Shown here: one piece after another, positions 8,194 through 16,144 of the stretch
How positions within the stretch are numbered: the first letter of the stretch is position 1
How the letters are laid out: the number at the start of each line of letters is the position of its first letter
Assembly: GCA_002372325.1 (NCBI GenBank)
Contig: DFFT01000146.1
Coordinates: forward strand, 1-19,656
From: Succinivibrionaceae bacterium UBA3769
GTDB lineage: Bacteria > Pseudomonadota > Gammaproteobacteria > Enterobacterales > Succinivibrionaceae
Length of the DNA: 19,656 bases
Reading direction: 5' to 3'
The notes under the pieces: model-generated
What the model saw: only the letters and a program-made list of their open reading frames with translations
Database searches by the model: none
What the model was told of the DNA's origin: nothing
Translations under genes and position numbers: made by a program

Positions 8194-8697
8194 CTACTGC
8201 ACCTCTGCGCCGACATTGTAATCAATGTCGGGACTCCACTCCTTGATGCCGGGAGCGGAGCTCAGCATCCTGGCAGTCTCCTGCCACATGGCAAAATCCG
8301 CCACGGTGATGCGGTAGCCCTTCCGGGACATTCTCTCGGCGCGATCCTGAAGACCGGCAGGGAGACAGCTTTCCGGGGTACGGCATCTCACATAAATGAC
8401 GTTTTTAAGGACGCCGCCGAAGACGCTCTTTTCGGCCCGGACAAAGGCAATGCCCCCGGCGGGCTCCGGAGCGGGATTATCCGCCTGATACGCCGCGCTG
8501 CTGTTCCCCCAGAAGCCCAGAGCGCCGTCAGGAAGCTCGGATCCGGCCGCTGCAGGAGCAATGCTGTAGCCGGTCCATACCTGAAAATCCGCCCCGCCGA
8601 TGGTAAGCTTCTGATCCCCCGGATCCGCGGCCGCGCTCATTGCGAATACCGATAAAGCAGCCAATGAGCCGCAGACAAAAGATGTGCCAAGCTTCAT
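8194..8697 (-). CDS. Small exported protein of unknown function
   Basis: This 167-residue protein starts with a clear Sec signal peptide (MKLGTSFVCGSLAALSVFA), probably cleaved at AMSAAA|D. The mature part of about 140 residues has two nearby cysteines (VRCRTPESC) that could form a disulfide, and no membrane span, so it should be periplasmic or secreted. AGAGG precedes ATG 8697. It lies 27 nt before the first kexin-like protease gene and 80 nt after the Sel1 lipoprotein gene, in an apparent operon. I do not recognise the family. By analogy, the Aeromonas sobria kexin-like protease needs a small exported chaperone encoded next to it. This protein could play such a part, or be an inhibitor or substrate, but nothing in its sequence proves that. 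Confidence 0.75.
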   Translation of the reverse strand: MKLGTSFVCGSLAALSVFAMSAAADPGDQKLTIGGADFQVWTGYSIAPAAAGSELPDGALGFWGNSSAAYQADNPAPEPAGGIAFVRAEKSVFGGVLKNVIYVRCRTPESCLPAGLQDRAERMSRKGYRITVADFAMWQETARMLSSAPGIKEWSPDIDYNVGAEVQ

Positions 8698-8777
8698 GTT
8701 AATTACCTCTGAGAGATGGTGCGATCACCGTGAAATTCCGCCTGTCCCCGGCTTCCGCCCGGAACCTGAAAATTTTT

Positions 8778-10847
8778 TTACTGCCGCCGCTTTTTGCTGT
8801 CGTAAAGCCGCATCTCGGATCCCGGAGCCGCATCAGCCGTGCGGGATACCATGCTGACAGTCTCCGGCTCCGGTTCCTCTCCGGTGCAGCCGTGAACCTT
8901 AAGAAATTCCCCGAGCTCCTGCTTCGCAATGCTTCGTTCCTCCGGGGACAGCTTTGCCAGAAGACTCTCCCCCTTACGGGACGAGGAACCGCAGGTCTCG
9001 GCCGCGGCATACCACTGATAAGCCTCCCGGAACATGCCGCCGTCCTCGTAGAGTCTGGCCATGTTCTCCATGGCCCGGTAGTACTTTTTGCCGGCGGCCC
9101 GGGCATAGAACCGCATGGCAGCCTGCACGTTGGACTTGCTTCCGCCGTCCTCCTTAGGGATCTTGCCCTCGTAGGACATGTTGCCCAGAGTGTTAAACGC
9201 CTCGGGCATGCCCCGGGAGGCCGCTTTCGCAAAATAGCCGTACGCCCGGGAATAATCCGGCTCCGGGGCATTGAGATAGTGCTCGCCCAGGCGGTAGCAG
9301 GCCCGGTTCTCGTTCACCCGGCAGGCATCATTCAGGAGACTCAGGGCGGCGTCCTCGTCTCGGGAGACGCCCATTTTGCCGGTTTCCTTCAGTGCGGCCA
9401 GATAGATGGCGGCCTCGCTGAAGCAGCGAACGGCCAGCTCGTCCTTCAGGTTATAGCGGTTGTTGCCGCTCCCCACCGCCGTATAGAGATAGGCTACTGC
9501 CTTTTTGCTGTTCTTCTGAATGGAGCCCATGCCGTCCCGGTACACCTCGTAGAGGAGACAGGGAGCTACCCGGGAGCCCTGCCAGGTGGCCTTTTCCAGA
9601 ATCTTCACCCCTCTTTCGGGATCGCTCTGGCCGTACTTCCCGCTGATGAGAAGAGCCCCCAGACGTTCCGAGGCCTTGTAGTCACCGGCCCGGGAAGCCC
9701 GGTCAAGATAATCGTAGCCCAGCCGGCGGTTTTCCTCCCGGGTCTCCCGGGATTCCTCCTCGCTGCCGGAAAAGCTGATGCGTCCCTGCACCAGGTATTC
9801 CCCCAGATCCCGGGCCGCGTCGATCTGTCCCTTAAGAGCCGCTTCCCGGAGGAGAATGGCCGCCTTCCGGAAATACTCCGGGGTATGGTAGCGGTGGAGA
9901 TAGTACTTGGCCAGGTAGTACATGCCGTTTCTGTTCTCCCCGTCCACGGAGCGGATAAGCCACTTCAGGCCCTCCGCCTCATCGATGGCGATATCGCTGC
10001 CGATAAAGCCGGTGAGGTAGTCCAGACCCATGAGGTTCTCGGCATTGTGAGCGCCGTTTTCGGCATTGACGCGGATCCACTTCCGGAACTTCTGCCGGGT
10101 TTCGGGGGTGTTGTTATCCTGATACTGCTCCCGGGAGATGGTGAGCATCATGTCCGCCGCCAGCTGATTGCCCTTCTCAGCCGCCAAGGTGAAATACTTT
10201 TCCGCCAGAACCGGATCCCGGACCGCGTTCTGAAAGCGGTAGATCATGCCGAGAGCATGGGCCGCATCGGCATCGCCGCCCTCCGCTGCCGGCTTCAGAA
10301 GCTCAATGGCCCGGCGGTAATCCTTTTCCGCGGGATCCTTCTTCGATACCAGATACATGGCCAGCTGCTGCCGGGCTGCCATATTGCCGCCCCGGAGGAG
10401 CTCCTCCAGCACCGGAAGAGCTTCCTCCGGCCGGTTTTTAGCGAGAGCCAGAGCAGAAAACTCCAGCATGACGGCGGGATCCTTATGCGCCAGATCCTGC
10501 CGGTAATAATCAAGAGCCAGATCCTCGTTCTGCGGCACCCCGGAGGATCCTGCGGCATAGGAACGCGCAAGCTTGGCGAGAGCCTGATGATCTCCGACGG
10601 CGGCCAGCTCCTTCATGAGCTTCAGGCCCTTCTCCTGACTGGAGTCCGGAATCATCTTGTCCATATGGATCAGAGCTTCGATATAACGGGATGCCGGGTT
10701 TTTCTGATCCTTTCCGCAGTACTTAAGGGCATCGCCGTAATTCCCGGCCTGATAGCGGGACTGACACAGCGAGGCATTGCTGTCACAGCCTTCCAGGGCC
10801 AGAGCCGCACTGACTGCCAGAAGAGAAAGATAAACTGCTGACTTCAT
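8778..10847 (-). CDS. Sel1-repeat lipoprotein
   Basis: This large exported protein (689 residues from the chosen start) is built of tandem helical Sel1/TPR-like repeats. Examples are GDADAAHALGMIYRFQNAVR, the segment with KASERLGALLISGKYG, and GMPEAFNTLGNMSYEGK. One repeat carries the paired cysteines of Hcp-type repeats (CRVNENRAC); most do not. The signal peptide ends in LALEGC, a lipobox with an unusual Glu at -2, so lipidation is likely but less certain than for the proteases. I chose Met 10847 because it gives a standard signal peptide; the ATG at 10868 adds seven residues (MRKTERI) and is also possible. Such proteins act as protein-binding scaffolds in the periplasm or at the outer membrane. 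It is probably the first gene of the unit that includes the small exported protein and the two proteases, and may bind their substrates; that link is inference. Confidence 0.85.
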   Translation of the reverse strand: MKSAVYLSLLAVSAALALEGCDSNASLCQSRYQAGNYGDALKYCGKDQKNPASRYIEALIHMDKMIPDSSQEKGLKLMKELAAVGDHQALAKLARSYAAGSSGVPQNEDLALDYYRQDLAHKDPAVMLEFSALALAKNRPEEALPVLEELLRGGNMAARQQLAMYLVSKKDPAEKDYRRAIELLKPAAEGGDADAAHALGMIYRFQNAVRDPVLAEKYFTLAAEKGNQLAADMMLTISREQYQDNNTPETRQKFRKWIRVNAENGAHNAENLMGLDYLTGFIGSDIAIDEAEGLKWLIRSVDGENRNGMYYLAKYYLHRYHTPEYFRKAAILLREAALKGQIDAARDLGEYLVQGRISFSGSEEESRETREENRRLGYDYLDRASRAGDYKASERLGALLISGKYGQSDPERGVKILEKATWQGSRVAPCLLYEVYRDGMGSIQKNSKKAVAYLYTAVGSGNNRYNLKDELAVRCFSEAAIYLAALKETGKMGVSRDEDAALSLLNDACRVNENRACYRLGEHYLNAPEPDYSRAYGYFAKAASRGMPEAFNTLGNMSYEGKIPKEDGGSKSNVQAAMRFYARAAGKKYYRAMENMARLYEDGGMFREAYQWYAAAETCGSSSRKGESLLAKLSPEERSIAKQELGEFLKVHGCTGEEPEPETVSMVSRTADAAPGSEMRLYDSKKRRQ

Positions 10848-10940
10848 AATTCTTTCTGTTTTCCGCATGCTGTCTTCAATGAATCCGATTTCATGGTCAA
10901 TATATTGGCGCTATGGCCAAACCTGCAGCAAAATTTTTGC

Positions 10941-10977
10941 CGCTTTGCCGGAGAGTCTCCCGGGGGGCGGCAAAGCG
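10941..10977. repeat. Perfect 10-bp inverted repeat upstream of the Sel1 lipoprotein gene
   Basis: Arms CGCTTTGCCG (10941-10950) and CGGCAAAGCG (10968-10977) are perfectly complementary around a 17-nt loop, which itself contains GGAGA-G-TCTCC. A second small palindrome GCAAAATTTTTGC (10928-10940) adjoins it. There is no T-run in either direction after the large stem, so it does not look like a terminator. It lies 94-130 nt before the start codon, so it could be a 5' leader structure or a regulator site. The rest of the gap 10848-11133 contains no gene; a TATAAT on the minus strand (11006-11011) has no good -35. Confidence 0.5.
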
Positions 10978-11125
10978 CCCGGCCGGGAATATTTTCATGA
11001 GTACAATTATATTGCATCAGAGGCCGGAGGCCGCATTTTAAATGGGAATTTTAGGGGATCCGGTCACGCATTCCGGCTGTCCGGCATGACCGGAAATAAC
11101 CCCGCCCGCCCCGCCGGAGCTCCGG

Positions 11126-11133
11126 GACAGTCT
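11126..11133. repeat. Target site duplication, left copy
   Basis: The 8-bp GACAGTCT directly abuts the left terminal inverted repeat and is repeated exactly on the other side of the element at 12706-12713. Such a direct repeat is made by staggered-cut insertion, and its perfect state suggests a fairly recent event. Confidence 0.9.
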
Positions 11134-11158
11134 GAGTGTACCTACAAAAAACGGGTTT
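11134..11158. repeat. Left terminal inverted repeat of the IS
   Basis: It begins GAGTGTACCTA and ends GGGTTT. Compared with the reverse complement of 12681-12705, the outer 11 bases and inner 6 bases match exactly and the middle eight mostly differ. The transposase stop codon (11168-11170) is 10 bases inside it. Confidence 0.88.
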
Positions 11159-11167
11159 AGGGTCAGG

Positions 11168-12627
11168 TCAGTATGGAGGTCTGAGACCAAAGTGCTTGTA
11201 TACCAAAGGAACAACATACGAATCCCATAGGCCACTGTCATATTTCATTTTTGCGGATAAAACGTACTGAGCAGTTTCCACATCCCACCTCATGCCTGGC
11301 AGTTTAAGACGTTCCTGCATCGTGCTCCTGTTACCGCTTTCAATTGCGCCGCTGCCTATGAAATAGCCTTTTGTCACATATGCGGGATAGTCAATGCATT
11401 CTTTATTATTGTCAAGGTAGGTGTAGATATTTGGGATCCCCTCTCTTTTGAAGTCCTTATAAGGTTCAGCCATCTTCAGGGCTTCCGAAATTTTACCTGC
11501 TTTGACAAGTTCCTTCATTTTTGTGCCCCATGCGGTCTTAGCTTTTTTTCCGCCTCTGATGCAGGCATTGGCAAACTTGAAAATATTCTCCTTCAGGTGA
11601 GTATAATCAAGGATCTGAATAGCATCCAGTTCCGAGCAGTAGGTGGTCAGAAAGGATTTGATCCAAGCTGCGCCATCACTCACCACCACAATCTTTTCAT
11701 GTTCTTCAAGACCGTTTCTTAGGGCCATTGCGTACAGGTGTTCCTTGAATGTATCAGCATTTCCGATGTAACTGATGTATTCCCTGGACAGAATCTTGTG
11801 GTACTCCTGCCCGCTTTCCGACTTGAAGTTCCTGATGTTTTTGCTGCTGAACACAAGCCCCAGCTTGTTCTCTTTCCAAGTTGAGCCGTTTTCGCTTTTC
11901 CGTGTGTTCAGCATTGCTCCATCCATCTCAATGTAGAGCACGCCGGATTTTCTTTTTCCGGAATTCTTTCTTCTTTTAAAATGATCGAGAGCATTATCCT
12001 TCCTCAGACAATCATCATCATAGACTAACTTGCCAATATAGTTTGTTACGAGACGAAGCTGATCATCGCTTATCTCAATGTTCCAGTCTTCCTTGTATGA
12101 TCTCTGCAGTTCCTCATAGGAATGCGCATTGACAGATCTTTTTGCAATATCCAGCATCATGGCAACGGATATCTTGAAGGGAAGCTGGGAAAGGCCCAAA
12201 GCAATATCAAGAGGGACGACCATCTTCATCCCGTACTTTTCTGCAAGCAGCCTGGCGCTCTCTGCATCAGCCGGAACATAAACTGCACGTTTGTATGTTA
12301 CCAGCCCCTCAAGGGTAAGGATTGTCTTTGCACGTTTCTCTTTGTGCTTCAGTCGGATTCCTTCCTTGAGGAATTCTCTTTTTTTGATGAGTTAAGCTCC
12401 TTTGTGTCGATAGCCGTAAGAGTTTCTGATACCACATCAGAATAGATTTTGTGGGTTTTTAACGAAAGCCGGTTCCATTCTTCTTCAAGCTGAGTCATTG
12501 TTATAAAATTGTCCGGATCGTCAGTCGCCTTATCTATCTTCTGGATGAATGCATCCAGTTCTTCATCCAAACTGCACTTCGCTTTGATAACTGCCTGTTT
12601 GAGTTCATCTGATTTCTTTGTGTTCAT
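11168..12627 (-). CDS. DDE transposase (ISKra4-like), made by -1 frameshift from two frames
   Basis: Frame A starts at ATG 12627 (GAGG upstream) and, if translated alone, stops at 12349. Frame B is open from 12391 to the stop at 11168. A -1 slip at A7 (12379-12385) joins residue K83 to REFLKEGIRLKHKEKRAK and gives a 486-residue protein with no gap. Frame B upstream of its first ATG (12229) still encodes conserved-looking sequence (TLEGLVTYKRAVY), which shows that the ATG is not the true start. Catalytic acids in fusion numbering are D236 (MDGAMLN), D318 (VSDGAAW) and E430 (SGAIESGN). The protein should cut and join the IS ends. The open frames, intact DDE residues, matching ends and intact target duplication all suggest the element is functional. 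The family call rests on the C-terminal motif and is moderately sure. Confidence 0.85.
12349..12627 (-). CDS. IS frame A product (N-terminal 92-residue protein)
   Basis: This is the protein made when no frameshift occurs: 92 residues, charged and mostly helical, with no catalytic residues. The first 83 are shared with the full transposase. In other frameshifting insertion sequences (IS3-type) the short product can act as a regulator of transposition; whether this one does is inference. GAGAGG precedes ATG 12627, and a good promoter lies about 35 nt further upstream. Confidence 0.7.
   Translation of the reverse strand: MNTKKSDELKQAVIKAKCSLDEELDAFIQKIDKATDDPDNFITMTQLEEEWNRLSLKTHKIYSDVVSETLTAIDTKELNSSKKENSSRKESD
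12357..12403 (-). promoter_or_regulatory. Programmed -1 ribosomal frameshift signal
   Basis: All three parts of a bacterial -1 signal are visible on the minus strand. First is a Shine-Dalgarno-like AAAGGAG (12397-12403), 11 nt before the slip site, as in dnaX. Second is the slippery run A_AAA_AAA_G, in frame A (TCA AAA AAA GAG; A7 at 12379-12385). Third, 4 nt after the A-run, is a 6-bp stem ATTCCT-CAAGGA-AGGAAT (12357-12374). Slipping back by one base moves reading from frame A to frame B exactly as needed. Confidence 0.82.
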
Positions 12628-12661
12628 AGCATCCTCTCATATTGAACTGACCATATGGAGG

Positions 12662-12690
12662 ATTATACCAGTTTTTAAGAAAACCCACAA
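12662..12690 (-). promoter_or_regulatory. Transposase promoter inside the right end of the IS
   Basis: On the minus strand there is a -10 TATAAT (12662-12667) preceded by TGG (extended -10), a 17-nt spacer, and a -35 TTGTGG (12685-12690; 3 of 6 matches). The -35 overlaps the terminal inverted repeat, so transposase binding to the end could repress its own gene. Confidence 0.75.
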
Positions 12691-12705
12691 TATCTAGGTA
12701 CACTC
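12681..12705. repeat. Right terminal inverted repeat of the IS
   Basis: It ends TAGGTACACTC at 12705 and starts AAACCC at 12681, the reverse complements of the outer 11 and inner 6 bases of the left end. It carries the -35 of the transposase promoter. Confidence 0.88.
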
Positions 12706-12713
12706 GACAGTCT
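12706..12713. repeat. Target site duplication, right copy
   Basis: GACAGTCT directly after the right terminal repeat, identical to 11126-11133. Confidence 0.9.
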
Positions 12714-12761
12714 TGCGGACGGGGATAAAAACGGACAGGAATAAAGCAATACCGGAATAAA

Positions 12762-13493
12762 TCAGACGGGGTAACCCCGCTGCTTCAGGATATGACGCAG
12801 TTTCGCAATTTGCTCGATTATCAGGGAGCAGCACTTAAAGAATCTGATGACGATAAGGAGATTCAGAAGTCCGAATGCCACAGAGCAAAGGGATAGCGCA
12901 AACCGGAATGCCAGATTTCCTAAGGACAGCGTAAGCTCCGCGTCCTCTCCGGGATTGCCGCCAACGCTGATAATAAAGGCCATCAGGCTGCCGAACCCGA
13001 ACACCAGCAAAAGCACCCAGAGAATCACCACCCCCCAGAGCCAGGCAATAATTTTATTGACGTTTCTGACCTTTTCCGCAAAGCCCTTTCTGCCGGCTTC
13101 CCTGAAGGCCTGAGAAACTCTGTTAACCAGCTTCCCGGAATTGGCCATGATGTAGAAATGATAAAAGGGGGCAACGATCTGCACCAGAGGAATGCAGTAG
13201 AGGATAAGGCACGTGATGATCTCCTTCTTCCGGCCCTTCATAAGCTCGTCCAGATCGTAAAACTCCTGAAGCATGCCCCGGATCTCCCCCAGCTCCTCCG
13301 GAGAAAGGGGCGGAAGCGCGTCGCTGCCGCCGGCCGCGCCGTCGTTCCGGGAGGCGCCGCAGTTCTGACAGAAGTTATCCTGGGAGGTCAGCTCTTTTCC
13401 GCACCGGATGCAGAACCGGTTCACTCTGGTTCGGCAGACAGGACAGGCATCATAGCCTTCCGGAATATCGCTGCCGCACTGCGCGCATTTCAT
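12762..13493 (-). CDS. Double zinc-ribbon membrane protein
   Basis: This 243-residue protein begins with two zinc ribbons in series: C3-x2-C6 with C17-x2-C20, and C28-x2-C31 with C42-x2-C45. After an acidic linker and a short basic helix come about three hydrophobic segments (roughly 92-115, 148-178 and 192-217) and a basic C-terminal tail. The ribbons would lie in the cytoplasm. A strong AAAGGAGG precedes ATG 13493. It is 182 nt downstream of the kinase gene and on the same strand, so it may share its transcript or use a promoter in that gap (a TATCAT lies at about 13562-13567 with no good -35). No function is recognised. The IS lies 56 nt after its stop and I see no terminator in those bases, so the insertion may have altered its 3' end. 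Confidence 0.78.
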   Translation of the reverse strand: MKCAQCGSDIPEGYDACPVCRTRVNRFCIRCGKELTSQDNFCQNCGASRNDGAAGGSDALPPLSPEELGEIRGMLQEFYDLDELMKGRKKEIITCLILYCIPLVQIVAPFYHFYIMANSGKLVNRVSQAFREAGRKGFAEKVRNVNKIIAWLWGVVILWVLLLVFGFGSLMAFIISVGGNPGEDAELTLSLGNLAFRFALSLCSVAFGLLNLLIVIRFFKCCSLIIEQIAKLRHILKQRGYPV

Positions 13494-13675
13494 AAGAGCC
13501 TCCTTTAATTCTCGCTTTTACTGCATTTGCGTTTCTGGCATCTTTCTACGTTTTATTGCGTTATGATAGCAGAAAACATCCACGAAAAATCAGAATCCGG
13601 TACCGGAAATCACCGAAAACTCCTGGCAGCCTGAGGGCCATCATTCGCCGGCACTGAAATCATGAGCTTAGTCCT

Positions 13676-16144
13676 CTATTCCTGAATAGCGGCGCACCCT
13701 TTGTGATGGCCAAGCTGACAGGCCTTCTCAAAATAATTGCGTGATCCAGCCGGATCCTTGCTCACCCCGAGTCCGTATCTGTAGAGATTGCCCAGGCCGG
13801 TACAGCCGCTGCCATTATCCAATTGGCAGCCCTTCTGGTAGTATTCCCGGGCTTTGTCATAATCACTGCCGCCGCCCTGCCCCTGCTGAAAAAGCCAGCC
13901 CAGACCGGAGCACCCCATACCGTCATTCAGATTGCAGGAAGTCTCATAAAACTCCCGGGCCCGGCTGTAATCCGCTTCGGGGATTCCAATGCCGTACTGA
14001 TAGTGCCAGGCGGCCTTCGTGCAGCCCTTAGCGATATCGCCCTGGCAGGCCTTTTCAAAATACTCCAGAGCCAGCGCTTTTTCATTCTGCTGTTCCAAAA
14101 CAAAACCGCGGCTGAGATATTGTTCCGGTGCCGGTTCAATAATCTCCGGCGTGTCAGGGCTGCTTCCCGCGGATAATAATTTCCAGAAGACACCGGCAAT
14201 TGCAAACACTATGGCTGCTAATGCGCACCAAAAAACACCCGGGTACCAATTCAGCAAAAAGTCTGCATAATTTGCCGCCCGCCGTAATACATCAATGATC
14301 CAGGACCTTAAGTCGGTAATAAAATGGCCGAATCCCCGCGCAAACTCTGCCAGCCCCTGTAATATGCCGGGGCCGCGTTTTCCTTTAGCATCAGAACCCT
14401 GGGACTCCGATTCTCCGGAACCGGTTTTTCTGATGTCAGCTCTGGCCTTCAGCGCTTCTTCAATATAGAACCTGGCATTCGGATCCGGAATAAAATCTCT
14501 GACAAAGAGCAGTTCTTCCCGGGCGGAAAAGATGTAGTTCTGATACTCCTTCGGATTTCGCTTCAGCATCTGCCTCATTTTTTCTCTGAAATCATCCGGG
14601 TTTTGGAATACGATATTACCGGCCCTGAAGCTGCGCTCCTGAGAAAAAGACCAGCCCAGAAGACAAGCCAGCTCTGTTTCTGAAAATGATCGGCGTTGCA
14701 TGTGTTCTTTTATCCGGCTCAGAATCTCTTCATACGTCTTGTTTTCAACGATTTGCCGGGCGTAATAATCCAGAAGAAATTCAGAGCGCAAAAGCGAAAC
14801 AGCATGACGCATCAGCCGGGAACCGTTAGCCTGATTTACTGCCTTCAGAAGAGCCTTTGCCAGATCCTCCATGCTCTGATACGCCCTTCCTCCGGCATAA
14901 AGCTCATTTACTGAGGGATTCAGGTGGTACATAAGAGAGCAGAAGACGCCGTATTCCCGCCCCGGAGAGTGTTCCATCTCCTTTTCTTTCAGGCGGACAA
15001 TAGCGGCCTTGCCTTTGTCATAAAGACCATAATGACGGGAAATGAACCCCCGTCCGAGATCCTTAATTCCTTCCTCCGGGTGCTCCAGCATGGCTCTTAA
15101 AAGCTTGATCTCGGCAGTGTAGGTTTTATCGTTAAACTTATAGGGCGGGAATGGCGATGATGCAGATCCGGCACCGGAAGAAGTACCTTTCCCTGGCACC
15201 GGCACGTCTTCGCCGTTAAGCCACCTTCTGACCTCGTCATAGCCCCAGCGCCTATTAGGGTTATCCTGCTCGTTACGGCTGGAAATATCCTTGTAGGTAA
15301 GCCCCAGCACCAGGTTCTGAAGCTTCTCGGGAAAATTCTCCGGAAAGCTGATTTTGTTCACCGACGCCATCTGTACCAGTTCCTCATCAGAAACTCCGGA
15401 CATCTGAAAGGGAGTGTAACCGGTAAAGAGTTCAAATACGGTAATGCCCAGAGAGTAGTAATCGCTTGCGCGGTGATAAAGGCCATGCAGCGCCTCCGGA
15501 GCGGCATAAACAGGTGTCATGCCCGTGCTGGTTTTTACCAGGGTTCCTTTGTCCGCATACGAACTGATGCCAAAATCGATAACCACAATCCTCTGGCCGT
15601 CATCATCAGGAATAAGATTGGCCGGCTTGAGATCCTTGTGAATAATACCTGCCTCATGAATTACCTTAAGGGCTTCATTTACCGAAGGGATGATCCGGGT
15701 TTTGAGTTCCTTAAAGGTAAAGCGTTTTCCGGCCGCCAGTTCATCAGCCAGACTGCGCTTCTGATACCGGGGCATAATCACATACTGGTGGCCTTGGTAA
15801 ACTCCTGCCGCATAAACCGGAGGCACATAGGGACTTTTCATCTCCCGGAGCTTATCCAGTACGGATTCCTTGATGGCGTCAGTTCTGCGGTAGTATTTGA
15901 GAATAAGCCTTTCCCCGGAACTGCTGGTGCATTCGTAGATATCAGCTTCACCGGAACTTATGTCCAGTCTCTGACCAGCTACAAAGCTGTTTTCCAGCAA
16001 TGCTCCCGTGATATCAGGAACAGCTTCGGCATTATCAGCATTGTTTTCGGAATTCTCAGCCCATACTGCATTGCGGTTTGTTTCAGTCTTCTTAGCCCGT
16101 CGTCCGGAACTGCTGTTAATTTTAGTTTCCACATCACGCCTCAC
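13676..16144 (-). CDS. Transmembrane Ser/Thr protein kinase with C-terminal Hcp/Sel1 repeats
   Basis: This is an 822-residue protein. Residues about 55-310 form a eukaryotic-like kinase: glycine-poor loop SGEADIYE, Lys83, catalytic HKDLKPAN (D171, N176), DFG (D190) and APE (E217), so it should be active. Residues about 335-570 are a helical region of unknown function. One membrane span follows (about 637-657), then four repeats of about 36 residues, each with two Cys eight positions apart (700/708, 737/745, 773/781, 809/817), as in Helicobacter Hcp proteins where they form disulfides. That places the kinase in the cytoplasm and the repeats in the periplasm, a receptor-kinase layout. The start is GTG 16144 with no clear ribosome site; GTG 16132 has GAGG 6 nt upstream and may be the real one. 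The pilin-like gene upstream carries the same repeats in the same register. Confidence 0.9.
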   Translation of the reverse strand: MRRDVETKINSSSGRRAKKTETNRNAVWAENSENNADNAEAVPDITGALLENSFVAGQRLDISSGEADIYECTSSSGERLILKYYRRTDAIKESVLDKLREMKSPYVPPVYAAGVYQGHQYVIMPRYQKRSLADELAAGKRFTFKELKTRIIPSVNEALKVIHEAGIIHKDLKPANLIPDDDGQRIVVIDFGISSYADKGTLVKTSTGMTPVYAAPEALHGLYHRASDYYSLGITVFELFTGYTPFQMSGVSDEELVQMASVNKISFPENFPEKLQNLVLGLTYKDISSRNEQDNPNRRWGYDEVRRWLNGEDVPVPGKGTSSGAGSASSPFPPYKFNDKTYTAEIKLLRAMLEHPEEGIKDLGRGFISRHYGLYDKGKAAIVRLKEKEMEHSPGREYGVFCSLMYHLNPSVNELYAGGRAYQSMEDLAKALLKAVNQANGSRLMRHAVSLLRSEFLLDYYARQIVENKTYEEILSRIKEHMQRRSFSETELACLLGWSFSQERSFRAGNIVFQNPDDFREKMRQMLKRNPKEYQNYIFSAREELLFVRDFIPDPNARFYIEEALKARADIRKTGSGESESQGSDAKGKRGPGILQGLAEFARGFGHFITDLRSWIIDVLRRAANYADFLLNWYPGVFWCALAAIVFAIAGVFWKLLSAGSSPDTPEIIEPAPEQYLSRGFVLEQQNEKALALEYFEKACQGDIAKGCTKAAWHYQYGIGIPEADYSRAREFYETSCNLNDGMGCSGLGWLFQQGQGGGSDYDKAREYYQKGCQLDNGSGCTGLGNLYRYGLGVSKDPAGSRNYFEKACQLGHHKGCAAIQE

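Larger units (their letters stand above)
11134..12705 (-). mobile_element. Complete insertion sequence, ISKra4-like, 1572 bp
   Basis: The ends are 25-bp imperfect inverted repeats (outer 11 bp GAGTGTACCTA identical, plus a shared inner GGGTTT), flanked by a perfect 8-bp duplication. Inside are one promoter and one transposase gene in two frames joined by a -1 frameshift signal. The C-terminal motif of the transposase (IGSGAIESGN...RLKLPGMRWD) and its DDE layout suggest the ISKra4 family; ISLre2/UPF0236 is the alternative. The element is AT-richer by eye than neighbouring genes. It landed between genes, 56 nt after the stop of the zinc-ribbon gene at 12762, and may have separated that gene from a natural terminator. 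No passenger gene is present. Confidence 0.92.

Noticed and set aside
6901..8655. A 584-codon open frame on the plus strand
   Set aside because: It is antisense to the first protease and the small exported gene; its composition is rich in Gly, His, Ile and Arg without domains, typical of a shadow frame. The same applies to 4741-5892, 2461-3516 and 427-1326.
8730..10841. A 703-codon open frame on the plus strand
   Set aside because: It is antisense to the Sel1 lipoprotein gene, with no signal, domain or ribosome site; long open antisense frames are expected in GC-rich coding DNA.
11168..12229. Transposase frame B as a separate or truncated gene starting at ATG 12229
   Set aside because: The frame encodes conserved-looking sequence for 54 codons upstream of that ATG, and a frameshift signal joins it to frame A.
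11134..12705. IS as a decayed remnant because of its split reading frame
   Set aside because: Ends, target duplications, promoter, catalytic residues and frameshift signal are all intact.
13596..13607. 12-bp palindrome TCCGGTACCGGA upstream of the double zinc-ribbon gene
   Set aside because: It has no loop and no close T-run, so it is a poor terminator, and a single isolated palindrome of this length is weak evidence for an operator.
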